64,000 nt of DNA from QAMX01 sp964515055 (lineage in GTDB: Bacteria; Bacillota; Clostridia; Oscillospirales; QAMX01). The stretch spans positions 20,936 to 84,935 of the forward strand of contig CAZEUG010000006.1 of the NCBI GenBank assembly GCA_964515055.1. The letters run 5' to 3'. Shown piece after piece: positions 16,994-26,164 of the stretch. The position numbers and the translations under genes are program-made. The stretch's first letter is position 1. Each line of letters starts with the position of its first letter. The notes beneath the pieces are model-generated. The model was not told the origin of the DNA. It saw only the letters and a program-made list of their open reading frames with translations, and searched no databases.

Positions 16994-17695
16994 TTATGTG
17001 ACCGGTTCGCCTTTTTCGTTCAGGAAGCCCCTTCGCCGGGTCTTGACATATTCCGGTTCGAAGCCCAGCTTTTCCTTCGCAGCCGTCAGCAGGTAGGCGG
17101 GGTTCAGGCTTCCGTCCTGGCCGTCCCGCAGGATAGCGTCCATGCGGAGAGCAGGAATCTCCGGCAGTTCCGTAATCGTCAGGGAGCGGATGGAACCGGC
17201 CACCTGTGCCTCCTGATAGACGCCCTTTTTGTTCCGCTTCATGACGGAGAAGTCCGGTGCCAGCCACAGCGTTCGCAGCGCATCCGCCACACCGGTATCG
17301 CCGTTTTCCGGCAGATACAGCATCAACTCATAGCGCGTCCACATGATTTCCCGGCCGTTGACCGCGTGTTCGGATGCGGATTTCACCGTCAGTCCTTCCG
17401 GCAGGACGGCATTCAGTCGCTCCGGCAGCGTCTCAATCGGACAGGGCTCAGCCAGCACGATATCGCACAGCTCGCCATCGCTTTCATAGCCCAGAGAGAG
17501 TGGCCGAACCAGCGAGAGGAAAACCCGTTGATGGAAGCCGCCCGTGTGCTTCAGGGTGAGGTCGGCACGGGACAGGGCGCGTTGCAGGGTGCGCATGGTA
17601 TCCAGGTGAGAAATATAGGCACTTCTGCCCTCCTTTGCAATGACAAGGCGCAAAGGAAGTTCGGAAGCAGGTGCATTTTGAATTGGCTCAGACAT
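16994..17695 (-). CDS. DUF2344 / TIGR03936 family protein, radical SAM partner
   Basis: 233 residues starting with the family pattern LRLVIAKEGRSAYISHLDTMRTLQRALSRADLTLKHTGGFH (given here as key elements: RxxIxKxG, YISHLD, RAL/RA, the FHP/FHQ site). The function is unknown; the family nearly always stands directly behind a TIGR03960 radical SAM gene, as here. ATG at 17695 has GGAGG 8 nt upstream and overlaps the stop of that gene (17688-17690), implying coupled translation. An upstream start at 17710 would lie inside the binding site. Confidence 0.88.
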   Translation of the reverse strand: MSEPIQNAPASELPLRLVIAKEGRSAYISHLDTMRTLQRALSRADLTLKHTGGFHQRVFLSLVRPLSLGYESDGELCDIVLAEPCPIETLPERLNAVLPEGLTVKSASEHAVNGREIMWTRYELMLYLPENGDTGVADALRTLWLAPDFSVMKRNKKGVYQEAQVAGSIRSLTITELPEIPALRMDAILRDGQDGSLNPAYLLTAAKEKLGFEPEYVKTRRRGFLNEKGEPVT

Positions 17696-19550
17696 CACAG
17701 GTTCCTCCATTCAAGAGTCTGGACGCTCCGCAGCCAGAGCATTTTCCGGTTGCGGCGCGGCAGTCCGGTGTAATTTTCCCGGCATGGGCATCGGCCAGGC
17801 TTCGTTTCAGGTATGCATCCGTGACGCCGCAGTCAATCACCGTCCAGGGCAGCGTTTCATCCAGTCGCCGCTGCCGGACATAGGTGTGCGGGTCGATGCT
17901 GCACGTTTCGAATGCCTTCATCCAGACGTCGAACTTGAACTGCTCGTCCCATGCGTCCAGGCGACAGCCGTTTCGCCAGGCTTCCAGAATCACCGGTGCC
18001 AGCCGCCGGTCGCCGCGGGCGAACACGCCCTCCAAAAAGCTGGTTTCCGGATCATGGTAATGGTAGACAATCGATTTGGAGCGGATGGCACCGCGCAGCA
18101 CCGTCACCTTTCGCCGCAGCTCGTCCATCGGGCACATCGGCTCCCACTGGAACGGAGTAAACGGCTTCGGGATGAAGAGCGAGGTGGAAACCGTCACGCG
18201 GACGCCTTTCATTTTGTTTTTCGCGGTCATGCGCCAGGTCTGAACCACCTTCTCCGCCAGCTCAGCAATGGCGCGGATGTCGTCGTCCGTTTCGGTCGGC
18301 AGGCCGAGCATGAAATACAGCTTGACGCTGCTCCAGCCGTGGGAGAACATCTGCCCGCAGGCGCGCAGCAGCTCTTCCTCTGTGATGTTCTTATTGATGA
18401 CATCGCGGAGGCGCTGCGAACCCGCTTCCGGTGCGAAGGTGATGGAGCTTTTCCGCACGCCGCTGATGCGTTCCGACAGCTCCGTCGAGAAGCTGTCAGC
18501 GCGGAGGGACGGCACGGAGAGATTGATTTTTCGTTCATCGCAGTAGGCCAGCAGCTCATCACAGAGCGGGCGCAGGCCGCTGTAATCACTGGTGGACAGC
18601 GAGGTCATGGCCAGCTCCTCGCAGCCGGTGAACCGAAGCTGTTCGATGGCCTGCCGCGCCAGCACCTCCGGCGATTTTTCGCGGATGGGGCGGTAGGTAT
18701 GACCGGCCTGACAGAAGCGGCAGCCGCGGATGCAGCCGCGGAACAGCTCGATCACAGCGCGGTCGTGAATCACCTCGGTGGACGGAACCGGATAGACTGT
18801 CGGGAAAATCGCCGCATCCAGATCCTGGACGATGCGCTTGGTCACGCGGGACGGGACGCCCTCCAGCGGTTCCATGGCGACCGTTTCTGCGCCGTCGTAT
18901 GTATCGCGGTACAGAGACGGCACGTAAAAGCCCTTCAGCTCTGTCGCTGCGGCTTTCAGGAAGGCTCGCCGATCGGCCTGACGGCCGCCCATACGGCGGT
19001 AAAGGAGCATCAGCTCCGGCAGCATTTCCTCCCCTTCGCCAATGGCCATCAGGTCAAAGAAATCGGCCATCGGTTCGGCGTTGTAGGTACACGGCCCGCC
19101 GCACATGACAATCGGATCGTTCGGGCCGCGATCGCGTGCCAGCAGTGGAATGCCGGCCAGGTCGAGCATGGTCAGAACGTTGGTATAGCACATTTCATAT
19201 TGCAGGGTGAAGCCGAGAAAATCAAACTGTTTCAGCGGGTCACCGCTTTCCAGTGCATAGAGTGGCAGCTGCTCCCGGCGCATTTCCACTTCCATATCCG
19301 GCCACGGCGTATAGGCACGTTCGCACCAGACACCCTCCGTCGCGTTCAGTGCGCCGTACAGAATCCGCACGCCGAGGTTGGACATCCCCACTTCATAGAC
19401 ATCCGGATAGCAGAAGGCGTATCGGATATCCACGTCCTTTTTTTCTTTGATCGTTGAACCGTATTCCCCGCCGGTATACCGTGCCGGTTTCTGCACGCGT
19501 TGGAGTATCCGGGCGAGCTTTGGATTGATTTCAGCGTTTCGATCGTTCAT
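17688..19550 (-). CDS. TIGR03960 family B12-binding-like radical SAM protein
   Basis: 620 residues. The N-terminal third has the family's vitamin-B12-binding-like fold (YPDVYEVGMSNLGVRILY, then MCGGPCTYNAEPMADFFD), and the middle has the radical SAM cluster motif CIRGCRFC, followed by the SAM-binding region. The reaction is unknown; genomic context elsewhere (near rplU/rpmA and rne) points to RNA or ribosome modification. Here it sits between a SpoIVFB-like protease, whose end it overlaps by 20 nt, and its DUF2344 partner. The ribosome site before 19550 is weak, consistent with coupling to the preceding gene. Confidence 0.92.
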   Translation of the reverse strand: MNDRNAEINPKLARILQRVQKPARYTGGEYGSTIKEKKDVDIRYAFCYPDVYEVGMSNLGVRILYGALNATEGVWCERAYTPWPDMEVEMRREQLPLYALESGDPLKQFDFLGFTLQYEMCYTNVLTMLDLAGIPLLARDRGPNDPIVMCGGPCTYNAEPMADFFDLMAIGEGEEMLPELMLLYRRMGGRQADRRAFLKAAATELKGFYVPSLYRDTYDGAETVAMEPLEGVPSRVTKRIVQDLDAAIFPTVYPVPSTEVIHDRAVIELFRGCIRGCRFCQAGHTYRPIREKSPEVLARQAIEQLRFTGCEELAMTSLSTSDYSGLRPLCDELLAYCDERKINLSVPSLRADSFSTELSERISGVRKSSITFAPEAGSQRLRDVINKNITEEELLRACGQMFSHGWSSVKLYFMLGLPTETDDDIRAIAELAEKVVQTWRMTAKNKMKGVRVTVSTSLFIPKPFTPFQWEPMCPMDELRRKVTVLRGAIRSKSIVYHYHDPETSFLEGVFARGDRRLAPVILEAWRNGCRLDAWDEQFKFDVWMKAFETCSIDPHTYVRQRRLDETLPWTVIDCGVTDAYLKRSLADAHAGKITPDCRAATGKCSGCGASRLLNGGTCDV

Positions 19551-20256
19551 AATGTTTCTGTCGTCTGCATGGTTCGGATGTTCCGTGTACCGAACGCATT
19601 GATACGTTTTCCTCCGTTTTCGTTTTTCTCAGTGAGAATCGTTGATCTGTCTTTATTATATCACACCCAAGCAGAAACGACAAGTAGAGCGTTGTCACGG
19701 CCACCATTGGATTTCGACCGGATGATCGGAACAGCAGGCCGCCGCATACAAGAATCGCCAGCGCCGACAGTCCGGAAACCAGGTGCGCCAGCCGCTCTCC
19801 CCGTTTGGGTCCCAGCGCGTATTCCGCGCAGAGCCGCACGATTTTTCCGCCGTCAAAGCGGCCTGCCGGTGCCAGATTGAAGAGGCCGACTGCGATATTC
19901 GCGCCACCAAGAATGTATATATATTCACTTTTTGCAAAGATACACACCATCAAAAATCCGGCAAGCAGATTCGCGGCGGCACCGCTGGCCAGGCAAATGA
20001 CCTCCCGTAGGTAGGACGTTGTCGGCAGCAGCGTCGTCTCCATCCGGAAGCCATCCATCCGCAGCTCCAGCGCACGGAGGTGGCCGCCGCAGAGGCGCAC
20101 AACGCCCATATGTGCCAGCTCGTGCAGCAGGGAGCAGCAGAGAACAGTCATTCCTCCGCTGAAGCCACAGACCGCAAACAGCAGAATCCAGGTGAACAGG
20201 AATCCATTTGTGATCGAAAATCGGACAAAATCATGGATCAAGGTGATTTCCTGCAA
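19531..20256 (-). CDS. M50 family (SpoIVFB-like) membrane protease
   Basis: 241 residues, mostly membrane segments. HELAH at 45-49 supplies the zinc ligands and catalytic Glu, and NLAPAGRFDGG (~127-137) carries the third ligand Asp, so this is a complete site-2-type intramembrane protease. SpoIVFB of Bacillus cleaves pro-sigma K; whether this copy does so cannot be read from sequence. The C-terminal ~30 residues are basic and soluble. The gene overlaps its upstream partner by 26 nt and the following radical SAM gene by 20 nt, so translation is coupled throughout the operon. Confidence 0.87.
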   Translation of the reverse strand: MQEITLIHDFVRFSITNGFLFTWILLFAVCGFSGGMTVLCCSLLHELAHMGVVRLCGGHLRALELRMDGFRMETTLLPTTSYLREVICLASGAAANLLAGFLMVCIFAKSEYIYILGGANIAVGLFNLAPAGRFDGGKIVRLCAEYALGPKRGERLAHLVSGLSALAILVCGGLLFRSSGRNPMVAVTTLYLSFLLGCDIIKTDQRFSLRKTKTEENVSMRSVHGTSEPCRRQKHYERSKR

Positions 20257-20539
20257 CAGATGGGTCAGTGTTCATTTTCCCTGTTCCGGCGTTTCCCGGC
20301 AGTGGTGCATAGGTCTGCGCAACAGCAACGGGCTGCCCCACCCTTTCGTCTTCTACGGATTTCCCCAACCGGTGGCCGATCTCCGCAAAGACAGCTTCTG
20401 CGCCATTCGGCCATTCCCCATTGCACCGTGTCCGCCCGTGCAGTGCGGCGGCTGTCAGCACAACAGCGGCGCAGATTGCCAACCGGAAAAGCATCCGGTT
20501 TCGTTCTGTTTTTACATATGAATTCATTAGTTTGGCCAT
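20231..20539 (-). CDS. Small membrane protein upstream of the M50 protease
   Basis: 102 residues with one predicted membrane helix (residues ~15-35, MLFRLAICAAVVLTAAALHG) and a short external tail with no recognised domain. It starts at 20539 after GGAGGGG and its stop lies within the protease gene. In endospore formers spoIVFA, encoding the SpoIVFB inhibitor/anchor, occupies this place; this protein is much shorter than SpoIVFA (~260) and lacks its LytM-like domain, so the analogy rests on position and topology only. Confidence 0.55.
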   Translation of the reverse strand: MAKLMNSYVKTERNRMLFRLAICAAVVLTAAALHGRTRCNGEWPNGAEAVFAEIGHRLGKSVEDERVGQPVAVAQTYAPLPGNAGTGKMNTDPSVAGNHLDP

Positions 20540-20674
20540 CTCTGTCCCCTCCATCCTGTTCAAAGCTCATTTTATGCTATGCATTGCCCGCGGATTTATG
20601 CGAAAACAGATGCTGCATCGTCAATCTACACAAGGATGAATCTTTTTTCTTGCAGAAGAATGTAGGTTTATGCA

Positions 20675-20703
20675 TTGCTTTTTGAGGTCATTTGTAGTAA
20701 AAT
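20675..20703 (+). promoter_or_regulatory. Promoter of the amino-acid ABC operon
   Basis: TTGCTT (20675-20680), 17-nt spacer, TAAAAT (20698-20703). It points to the binding-protein gene at 20772. Confidence 0.65.
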
Positions 20704-20771
20704 ATGGTTCGTCTATGTAAGGGAAGTGTCTGATGCTTCTTCCCTTCTAAAAATTCAGGAGGTTATTACCC

Positions 20772-21575
20772 ATGAAATCCATGAAAAAAATCAGCCTGTT
20801 CCTGGCTCTGCTGATGATGCTGTGCTGCTTTGCTTCCTGCTCCTCGACTACGAAGTCCGTCAAGATCGAGACAGTTGACGATCTGGTCGGCAAGACGATC
20901 GGCGTTCAGCTCGGCACCACCGGCGATATCAACATCGCTTCCAATATTAAAGATGCCAAGGTGCAGCAGTATTCCAAGGCCATCGACGCCGCTCTGGCAC
21001 TGGCCGATGGCAAGATCGACTGCGTCATTGTCGATATGGAACCTGCCAAGAACATTGTTGCCGCCAACTCGGCACTCAAAATCCAGACCTCGATCACCTT
21101 TGATCCGGAAGACTACGCCATTGCCGTCAAAAAGGGCAATTCCGAGCTGCTCGGTCTGATTGATGTCGTCCTGAACGAGATCAAGAGCGACGGCACCTAC
21201 GACAACCTGATCAAGGGCTTCATCGAGACGCCGCAGGATGAACGCGACGCTTACATCACGGGCGATCAGATCGGCACTGAAGGCGTTCTGCGCGTTGGCA
21301 CCAACGCTGAATTCCCGCCGTTTGAATACACGCTGGACGATGGCACGATTGTCGGCTTCGACATTGAAATCGCAAAGCTGATTGCAAAGAAAGCCAACAA
21401 GACGCTTGAAATCGTCAACACGGCGTTCGATTCCCTGCTGCTTGAGCTGGACAGCGGCAACGTTGATTTTGTCATTGCCGGTATGACCGTTGATGCGGAG
21501 CGTTCCGCTCAGGTCGACTTCTCCGCCAGCTACTACACCTCTGAGCAGGCTGTGATTGTCCGCGCCGACAACTAA
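20772..21575 (+). CDS. Amino-acid ABC transporter binding lipoprotein, circularly permuted
   Basis: 267 residues with a lipoprotein signal (FASC, lipid-bound Cys 23). The family 3 solute-binding fold is present in swapped order. Residues 29-151 match the second half of GlnH-type proteins (SVKIETVDDLVGKTIGVQLG, GT-T ligand loop at 48-50, DCVIVDME, EDYAIAVKKGN, SDGTYDNLIKGF at the end). A linker 152-170 follows, then residues 171-267 match the first half (VLRVGTNAEFPPFEY, VGFDIEIAKLIA, AGMTVDAERSAQVDFSASYY with the carboxylate-binding Arg 244). Total length is normal. The gene is intact with AGGAGG 9 nt upstream, and is followed by permease and ATPase genes, so it should be the operon's working receptor. 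Ligand: a polar amino acid by family. Confidence 0.93.
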   Translation: MKSMKKISLFLALLMMLCCFASCSSTTKSVKIETVDDLVGKTIGVQLGTTGDINIASNIKDAKVQQYSKAIDAALALADGKIDCVIVDMEPAKNIVAANSALKIQTSITFDPEDYAIAVKKGNSELLGLIDVVLNEIKSDGTYDNLIKGFIETPQDERDAYITGDQIGTEGVLRVGTNAEFPPFEYTLDDGTIVGFDIEIAKLIAKKANKTLEIVNTAFDSLLLELDSGNVDFVIAGMTVDAERSAQVDFSASYYTSEQAVIVRADN

Positions 21576-21653
21576 AACATCAAAAACACCTCATTCGGCT
21601 GCGGGCCGCACTGCGCGGTCCGCAGCCTTTCACTACAGTAAAAGGATGGTCGC

Positions 21654-22379
21654 ATGACAGCATGGTTTGAACAGGCTGGGCACTCCATCAGTCTCTGGTG
21701 GCAGGATTTGTCCGCTGAATTTTATCAGAATTTCATTTACAACAACCGTTGGCTTCAGCTGGTTGACGGCCTCAAGATTACGCTCTACATTACGCTGGGT
21801 TCTGTCCTGATCGGCATTATTCTCGGCGTGATCCTCGCGCTGCTCCGCCTTTCCCGCAACCGCCTGGCGCGTGGCTTTGCGCAGGTGTATCTGACGGTGT
21901 TCCGCGGAACTCCGCTGTTGATTCAGCTCCTGATTGTCAACTATGTGGTGTTTTCCGGCATCCGGATTCCGGGCATGGTGGTGGCCATCATCGCGTTCGG
22001 CATGAACAGCGGTGCCTACGTCGCAGAAATCGTCCGTTCCGGGATTCAGTCGATTGACCGCGGTCAGACGGAAGCGGCCCGTTCACTCGGCTTCAACCAG
22101 TCGCAGACCATGCGCTACATCATTTTGCCGCAGGCGTTCAAAAACATTCTGCCGACGTTGGCCAACGAGGTCATTGTCCTCCTGAAGGAGACCTCCGTTG
22201 TCGGCTATATCTCCATCACGGATTTGACTCGTGCGGGTGACATCATCAGGAGCCGAACCTATTCCGCGTTCATGCCGCTGGTCGGCGTTGCCGTGGTGTA
22301 TCTGATGATGACAACGCTGTTGTCCTTTATCTTTGGAAAAATTGAAAGGAGGATGCACGCCAATGATACGCGTTCATGA
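21654..22379 (+). CDS. Polar amino-acid ABC transporter permease
   Basis: 241 residues, His/Glu/Gln/Arg family (HisM/GlnP type). After a short N-terminal extension (~30 residues) come about five membrane helices; the ATPase contact loop SIDRGQTEAARSLGFNQSQTMRYIILPQA is present with its EAA...G pattern. It forms the channel for the permuted binding protein, 78 nt upstream, and the ATPase whose start lies within its last codons (17-nt overlap). Confidence 0.95.
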   Translation: MTAWFEQAGHSISLWWQDLSAEFYQNFIYNNRWLQLVDGLKITLYITLGSVLIGIILGVILALLRLSRNRLARGFAQVYLTVFRGTPLLIQLLIVNYVVFSGIRIPGMVVAIIAFGMNSGAYVAEIVRSGIQSIDRGQTEAARSLGFNQSQTMRYIILPQAFKNILPTLANEVIVLLKETSVVGYISITDLTRAGDIIRSRTYSAFMPLVGVAVVYLMMTTLLSFIFGKIERRMHANDTRS

Positions 22380-23085
22380 TCTCCACAAGAGCTTCGGAAA
22401 GCTGTCGGTCTTAAACGGCATCACGGAGCACATTGAAAAAGGTGAAAAGATTGTTGTCATCGGCCCCTCCGGCTCCGGCAAATCGACGTTTCTGCGCTGT
22501 CTGAACCTGCTGGAGCAGCCAACTTCCGGCGAAATTTATGTCGATGACGAGCTGACGACACAAAAGAATTTCAACGTCAACAAGCTCCGCATGAAGATGG
22601 GCATGGTGTTTCAGGGCTTCAACCTGTTCCCGCATCTGAGCGTTCAGCGGAACCTGACGCTGGCACCGGTCAAGCTGGGGCTGAAAACGCAGGCGGAAGC
22701 GGATGAAGCGGCGCTGGCACTTTTGAGCCGTGTCGGGCTGCGCGACAAGGCTGACGCCTATCCCCGGCAGCTTTCCGGCGGTCAGCAGCAGCGTGTTGGA
22801 ATTGCACGGGCGTTGGCCATGAATCCGGAAATCATGCTCTTTGACGAGCCGACGAGTGCTTTGGATCCTGAAATGGTCGGCGAAGTGCTGGATGTTATGA
22901 AGCAGCTTGCTGACGACGGCATGACCATGGTGGTCGTCACGCATGAGATGGGGTTTGCGCGTGAGGTGGCCAGCCGCGTCCTCTTCATGGATAACGGCCT
23001 GATCATCGAAGAAAACTCGCCGTCGGTGATTTTCTCCAATCCGCAGAATCAGCGCACCCGCGATTTTCTCAGCAAAGTTCTGTAA
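22363..23085 (+). CDS. Polar amino-acid ABC transporter ATP-binding protein
   Basis: 240 residues of the GlnQ/HisP type: Walker A GPSGSGKST (~37-45), Q-loop VFQGFNLFPH, signature LSGGQQQR, Walker B IMLFDEPTSALDPE, switch His VVVTHEMGFARE. The true start is the ATG at 22363, with AGGAGG 10 nt upstream, inside the permease gene; the longer frame from TTG 22333 runs through that site. It energises uptake for the preceding permease and binding protein. Confidence 0.96.
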   Translation: MIRVHDLHKSFGKLSVLNGITEHIEKGEKIVVIGPSGSGKSTFLRCLNLLEQPTSGEIYVDDELTTQKNFNVNKLRMKMGMVFQGFNLFPHLSVQRNLTLAPVKLGLKTQAEADEAALALLSRVGLRDKADAYPRQLSGGQQQRVGIARALAMNPEIMLFDEPTSALDPEMVGEVLDVMKQLADDGMTMVVVTHEMGFAREVASRVLFMDNGLIIEENSPSVIFSNPQNQRTRDFLSKVL

Positions 23086-23161
23086 GTTACCATCTGCCGT
23101 ATGGAGGGCTTCTGCCTTCCATACGGCTTTTCTAAGCGTTTGAAAAGGAGAGATGTCACTC

Positions 23162-23587
23162 ATGTGGTCTATGATCTGGCCCATTCTGATTGTTGTCGCT
23201 GCAAACACGGCCTATCATCTGGCAGCAAAATCAACTCCAGACGTTGTAAATGCATTCGCATCGCTCTTCATCACCTATCTGACGGCGGCGATCTGTTCGC
23301 TGCTCCTGTTTTTCTGCACCGCCGGGCAGAAAAGCCTCTGGGCTGAGCTTGGAAAAACCAACTGGACAACCTATGTACTGGGTGCGGCGGTGGTCGGGCT
23401 GGAGTTCGGCTTCGTCTGCATTTATCGTGCCGGTTGGAAAATCAGCATTGCTCAACTGGTTGCAAGCAGTGCGCTGACGTGTGTGCTGCTGATCATCGGG
23501 CTGTGTTTTTATCGGGAAGCGCTGTCTGTTCGTCAGATTGCCGGACTCTGTCTGGCCGGAGCGGGGCTGATTCTGCTGTCGAAATAA
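23162..23587 (+). CDS. Small DMT/EamA-like membrane protein
   Basis: 141 residues, four predicted membrane helices with a short polar loop, ending in the EamA-like pattern FYREALSVRQIAGLCLAGAGLILL. It is about half the length of EamA proteins, like the SMR-type halves that act as dimers. Substrate unknown. GGAGAG lies 9 nt before the ATG at 23162, while the ATG at 23153 abuts it. It lies 76 nt behind the ABC ATPase with no terminator between, so it may be the last gene of that operon. Confidence 0.8.
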   Translation: MWSMIWPILIVVAANTAYHLAAKSTPDVVNAFASLFITYLTAAICSLLLFFCTAGQKSLWAELGKTNWTTYVLGAAVVGLEFGFVCIYRAGWKISIAQLVASSALTCVLLIIGLCFYREALSVRQIAGLCLAGAGLILLSK

Positions 23588-23606
23588 TCGTTCCCCGCTC
23601 CGCTTC

Positions 23607-23635
23607 TTGACTTCACGTGCGAATTCTGCTATACT
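23607..23635 (+). promoter_or_regulatory. Promoter of the GH38-like gene
   Basis: TTGACT (23607-23612), 17-nt spacer, TATACT (23630-23635). Confidence 0.8.
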
Positions 23636-23708
23636 TAACTATCCGGGATTTTGCCCGGCAGACTATCTGTTGCCCACACTGGAAAACACTGGAGGCTAAT
23701 TGTACATC

Positions 23709-26150
23709 ATGCAGAACAATGAAAAGAAAACCATGTATGTCATGACATACGATCATGGCGGTTTTGTGCTCTGGAAGGATCGCGTTGAAGAGACACTTCG
23801 GGAGCATATTGGCTGGCTGGAGAAATATCCGGGCTTCAAATTCGGGCTGGACTATGAAGCATTCACATTCGATGAGCTGTCGGAGACCGATCCGGAGATC
23901 ATCGAGCTCATCCGCGACACGCTTGCGAAATATCCCGGCAGCTTCGGCCTCGGCTCCACCACCTACGGTCAACCGCTCTCGCTCTTTATTTCCGACGAAT
24001 CCAACGTCCGTCAATTGACGTATGCCGTTCGTTCCAATCTCAAGCATTTCGGCCAGACGCCGCCGGTTTACTGCATTTCCGAATTTGCTCTGTTGAATCA
24101 GTCTCCGCAGCTTCTGAAGCTCTCCGGCTTCCAGGCAGCCATTCTGCGCACGCACGTCATGAATTACGGCTATCAGCGCGCCTTTGACAAGGCATGGGGC
24201 AACTGGATCGGCAAGGACGGCACCGGGATTCCCGCCGTTCCCGACTATGACGATGAGGGCATCGGCTACTGCAACACCACGCTCGACAACTGGATTCTGA
24301 GCCGCTGGCCGACTGATTCCGTCTACTCTCTGGCTGATTTCCAGGAACGCTTCGGGAAATATGAGCCGCTGCTCGCTTCCCGTTATGACGACCTGACACA
24401 GCCGTATGAAAAGCTGGTTGCAGATGCCGTCCAGCACGACAACTGGCCCTTCATCCTGCTGGAGGACATCCCGAAGATTTACGGTGAAGCCACGGAACCG
24501 CTGGTGACAACTGACAACGATTTCCACGGGAAAATTCCGTGGGGCTACTGCGGCAATGAGATTTTCAACGATTGCCGCAAAGCAGAGGTCAACGCCGCCC
24601 GCGCCGAGCGTTTGAACGCACTGTCCGTCATGTTTGGCGGTGCTTCTGCGCAGGAAACATTGGAACGCGCCTGGAAGAACGTGCTGGTTGCACAGCACCA
24701 CGATATCACCATCTGCGGCCTTCTGGATCTGGCACATCGTTTCCTCCCGGCCTCGCTGCAGGCGTCTCAGGAAGCCGACGCCGTTTCCGCTTCCGATCTC
24801 ACCCACCGCTTTGCAGATGCCACGCACGACTCCGTACTCGTCTTCAACCCGAACTCCTTCCCTGTGACCGAATGGATTGTCGTCTCCGCGAAGGGCTGCA
24901 CCGGCGCTTCCGACAACGGCACCGCCGTTCCGGCTGAGCAGACTGCGGATGGACAGCTGAAGCTGCTGGTTCATCTGAATGCGCTGGAAAGCAAGCGTCT
25001 GAACCTTGAAAAACAGACAGCTTCCGCCCAGGCCGGTGCATTCCGTTGGGATGCTGCAACCGGTATGCTGACCACGCCGCTCTACCGGATTCGTCTGACG
25101 CCGCAGGGCATCGCATCGATTGACGATGCAGCCACCGGTCGTCGCTATGTCGACAACGGCATCGGACAGCTGTTCCGCGGCTACATCGAGGACATCGATT
25201 GCGTGATTTCCGATGAAGCCTGGCAGGTCACGGTTTCGGCGCATTCCGCCTGTGCCGTCAAGACCGGCACCATCGGCTCCATCCCGTTCCGCTTTGAAAT
25301 GTGCGCTGCCGAAGGCGTGGCGCGTCTGGATTGCTCCGCCTCCTTCGACATTCACGGAGAGCGCATCGGCCGTACCGGCATTACCAAGGGCATTCACGAG
25401 GATTGGAACGTCAACGGTTCCGTTCACGAAGAAAAGCTGCGCTTTGTCATGACACCCGCTCTGAAGTCCGACCGCCGGATGGTTCGCGACGTTCCGTTCT
25501 CCATTTCCGATTGGGATGGCCAGATTGCGAAGCCGCAGGACTTCTGGTACGAAGGCAAAAAGGTTCTGGTGGATGAGCCGGTCAGCCCGGAGGAGTCCTT
25601 CCAGTCTGTCACCTATCTGCAGGGTCTGTATTGGGTCGCGCTGCGTGATGACACGCAGGGTGTTGCACTGTTCAACCGCGGCTGCATGGGTTCGTCCGTA
25701 TTCGGCAACGAGATTTCCCTGCCCCTGATTTACGCCAACACCTACCCCTGCGGCACACGGATGCTGGACGGTACGTTTGGCGGTGAGTTTTCCATCTACC
25801 CCTTCTCGGCCGATGTGGCTGACTGCGGCGTCCACCGCTCTGCGCTGTCCTATGCCTATCCAGTGATGGCGATGGAGCTGGCGCCCGGTAACGGCGATTT
25901 GGCGCAGGCTGCTCTGGCTGATTTCCAGGCCGATTGCGACAGCGTCATTTTGACTGCGGTCTATCCGGAAAATGGTGCGCTGTATGCACGGTTCTGCAAC
26001 TATTCCGACCGAAGTGCATCAGCGCAGTTCCATCCGACCTGCGGGAACGTATCCGCAGAGGTCAACCTGCTCGGCGACGAACTGGCCAAATGCGGCGAGC
26101 AGCTGCATTTCCGTCCCTGGGAAATCAAAACCATTCGCATTGACCTGTAA
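23709..26150 (+). CDS. GH38 alpha-mannosidase-like protein with altered active site
   Basis: 813 residues, no signal peptide, so cytoplasmic. The layout resembles family 38 glycosidases: an N-terminal barrel (GSTTYGQPLSLFISDESNVRQL is the counterpart of the gGwyvEPD...gEslvRQ stretch), the mid-domain motif WKNVLVAQHHDI (zinc-ligand His region), then beta-rich domains to the end. But the HxDxxW start motif reads MTYDHGGFVLW and the nucleophile motif PDxFG reads ISEFALL, so zinc site and nucleophile are changed. It may act on another substrate by other residues, or be catalytically different. The start is uncertain between TTG 23700 and ATG 23709; GGAGG lies just upstream of both. Single-gene unit with its own promoter and terminator. 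Confidence 0.65.
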   Translation: MQNNEKKTMYVMTYDHGGFVLWKDRVEETLREHIGWLEKYPGFKFGLDYEAFTFDELSETDPEIIELIRDTLAKYPGSFGLGSTTYGQPLSLFISDESNVRQLTYAVRSNLKHFGQTPPVYCISEFALLNQSPQLLKLSGFQAAILRTHVMNYGYQRAFDKAWGNWIGKDGTGIPAVPDYDDEGIGYCNTTLDNWILSRWPTDSVYSLADFQERFGKYEPLLASRYDDLTQPYEKLVADAVQHDNWPFILLEDIPKIYGEATEPLVTTDNDFHGKIPWGYCGNEIFNDCRKAEVNAARAERLNALSVMFGGASAQETLERAWKNVLVAQHHDITICGLLDLAHRFLPASLQASQEADAVSASDLTHRFADATHDSVLVFNPNSFPVTEWIVVSAKGCTGASDNGTAVPAEQTADGQLKLLVHLNALESKRLNLEKQTASAQAGAFRWDAATGMLTTPLYRIRLTPQGIASIDDAATGRRYVDNGIGQLFRGYIEDIDCVISDEAWQVTVSAHSACAVKTGTIGSIPFRFEMCAAEGVARLDCSASFDIHGERIGRTGITKGIHEDWNVNGSVHEEKLRFVMTPALKSDRRMVRDVPFSISDWDGQIAKPQDFWYEGKKVLVDEPVSPEESFQSVTYLQGLYWVALRDDTQGVALFNRGCMGSSVFGNEISLPLIYANTYPCGTRMLDGTFGGEFSIYPFSADVADCGVHRSALSYAYPVMAMELAPGNGDLAQAALADFQADCDSVILTAVYPENGALYARFCNYSDRSASAQFHPTCGNVSAEVNLLGDELAKCGEQLHFRPWEIKTIRIDL

Positions 26151-26164
26151 ACGCTTTGAACGCA

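Noticed and set aside
16052..17773. 573-codon plus-strand ORF
   Set aside because: Antisense to the dehydrogenase and DUF2344 genes, which have clear families and ribosome sites.
23613..25835. 740-codon minus-strand ORF
   Set aside because: Antisense to the GH38-like gene, which has promoter, ribosome site and terminator on the plus strand.
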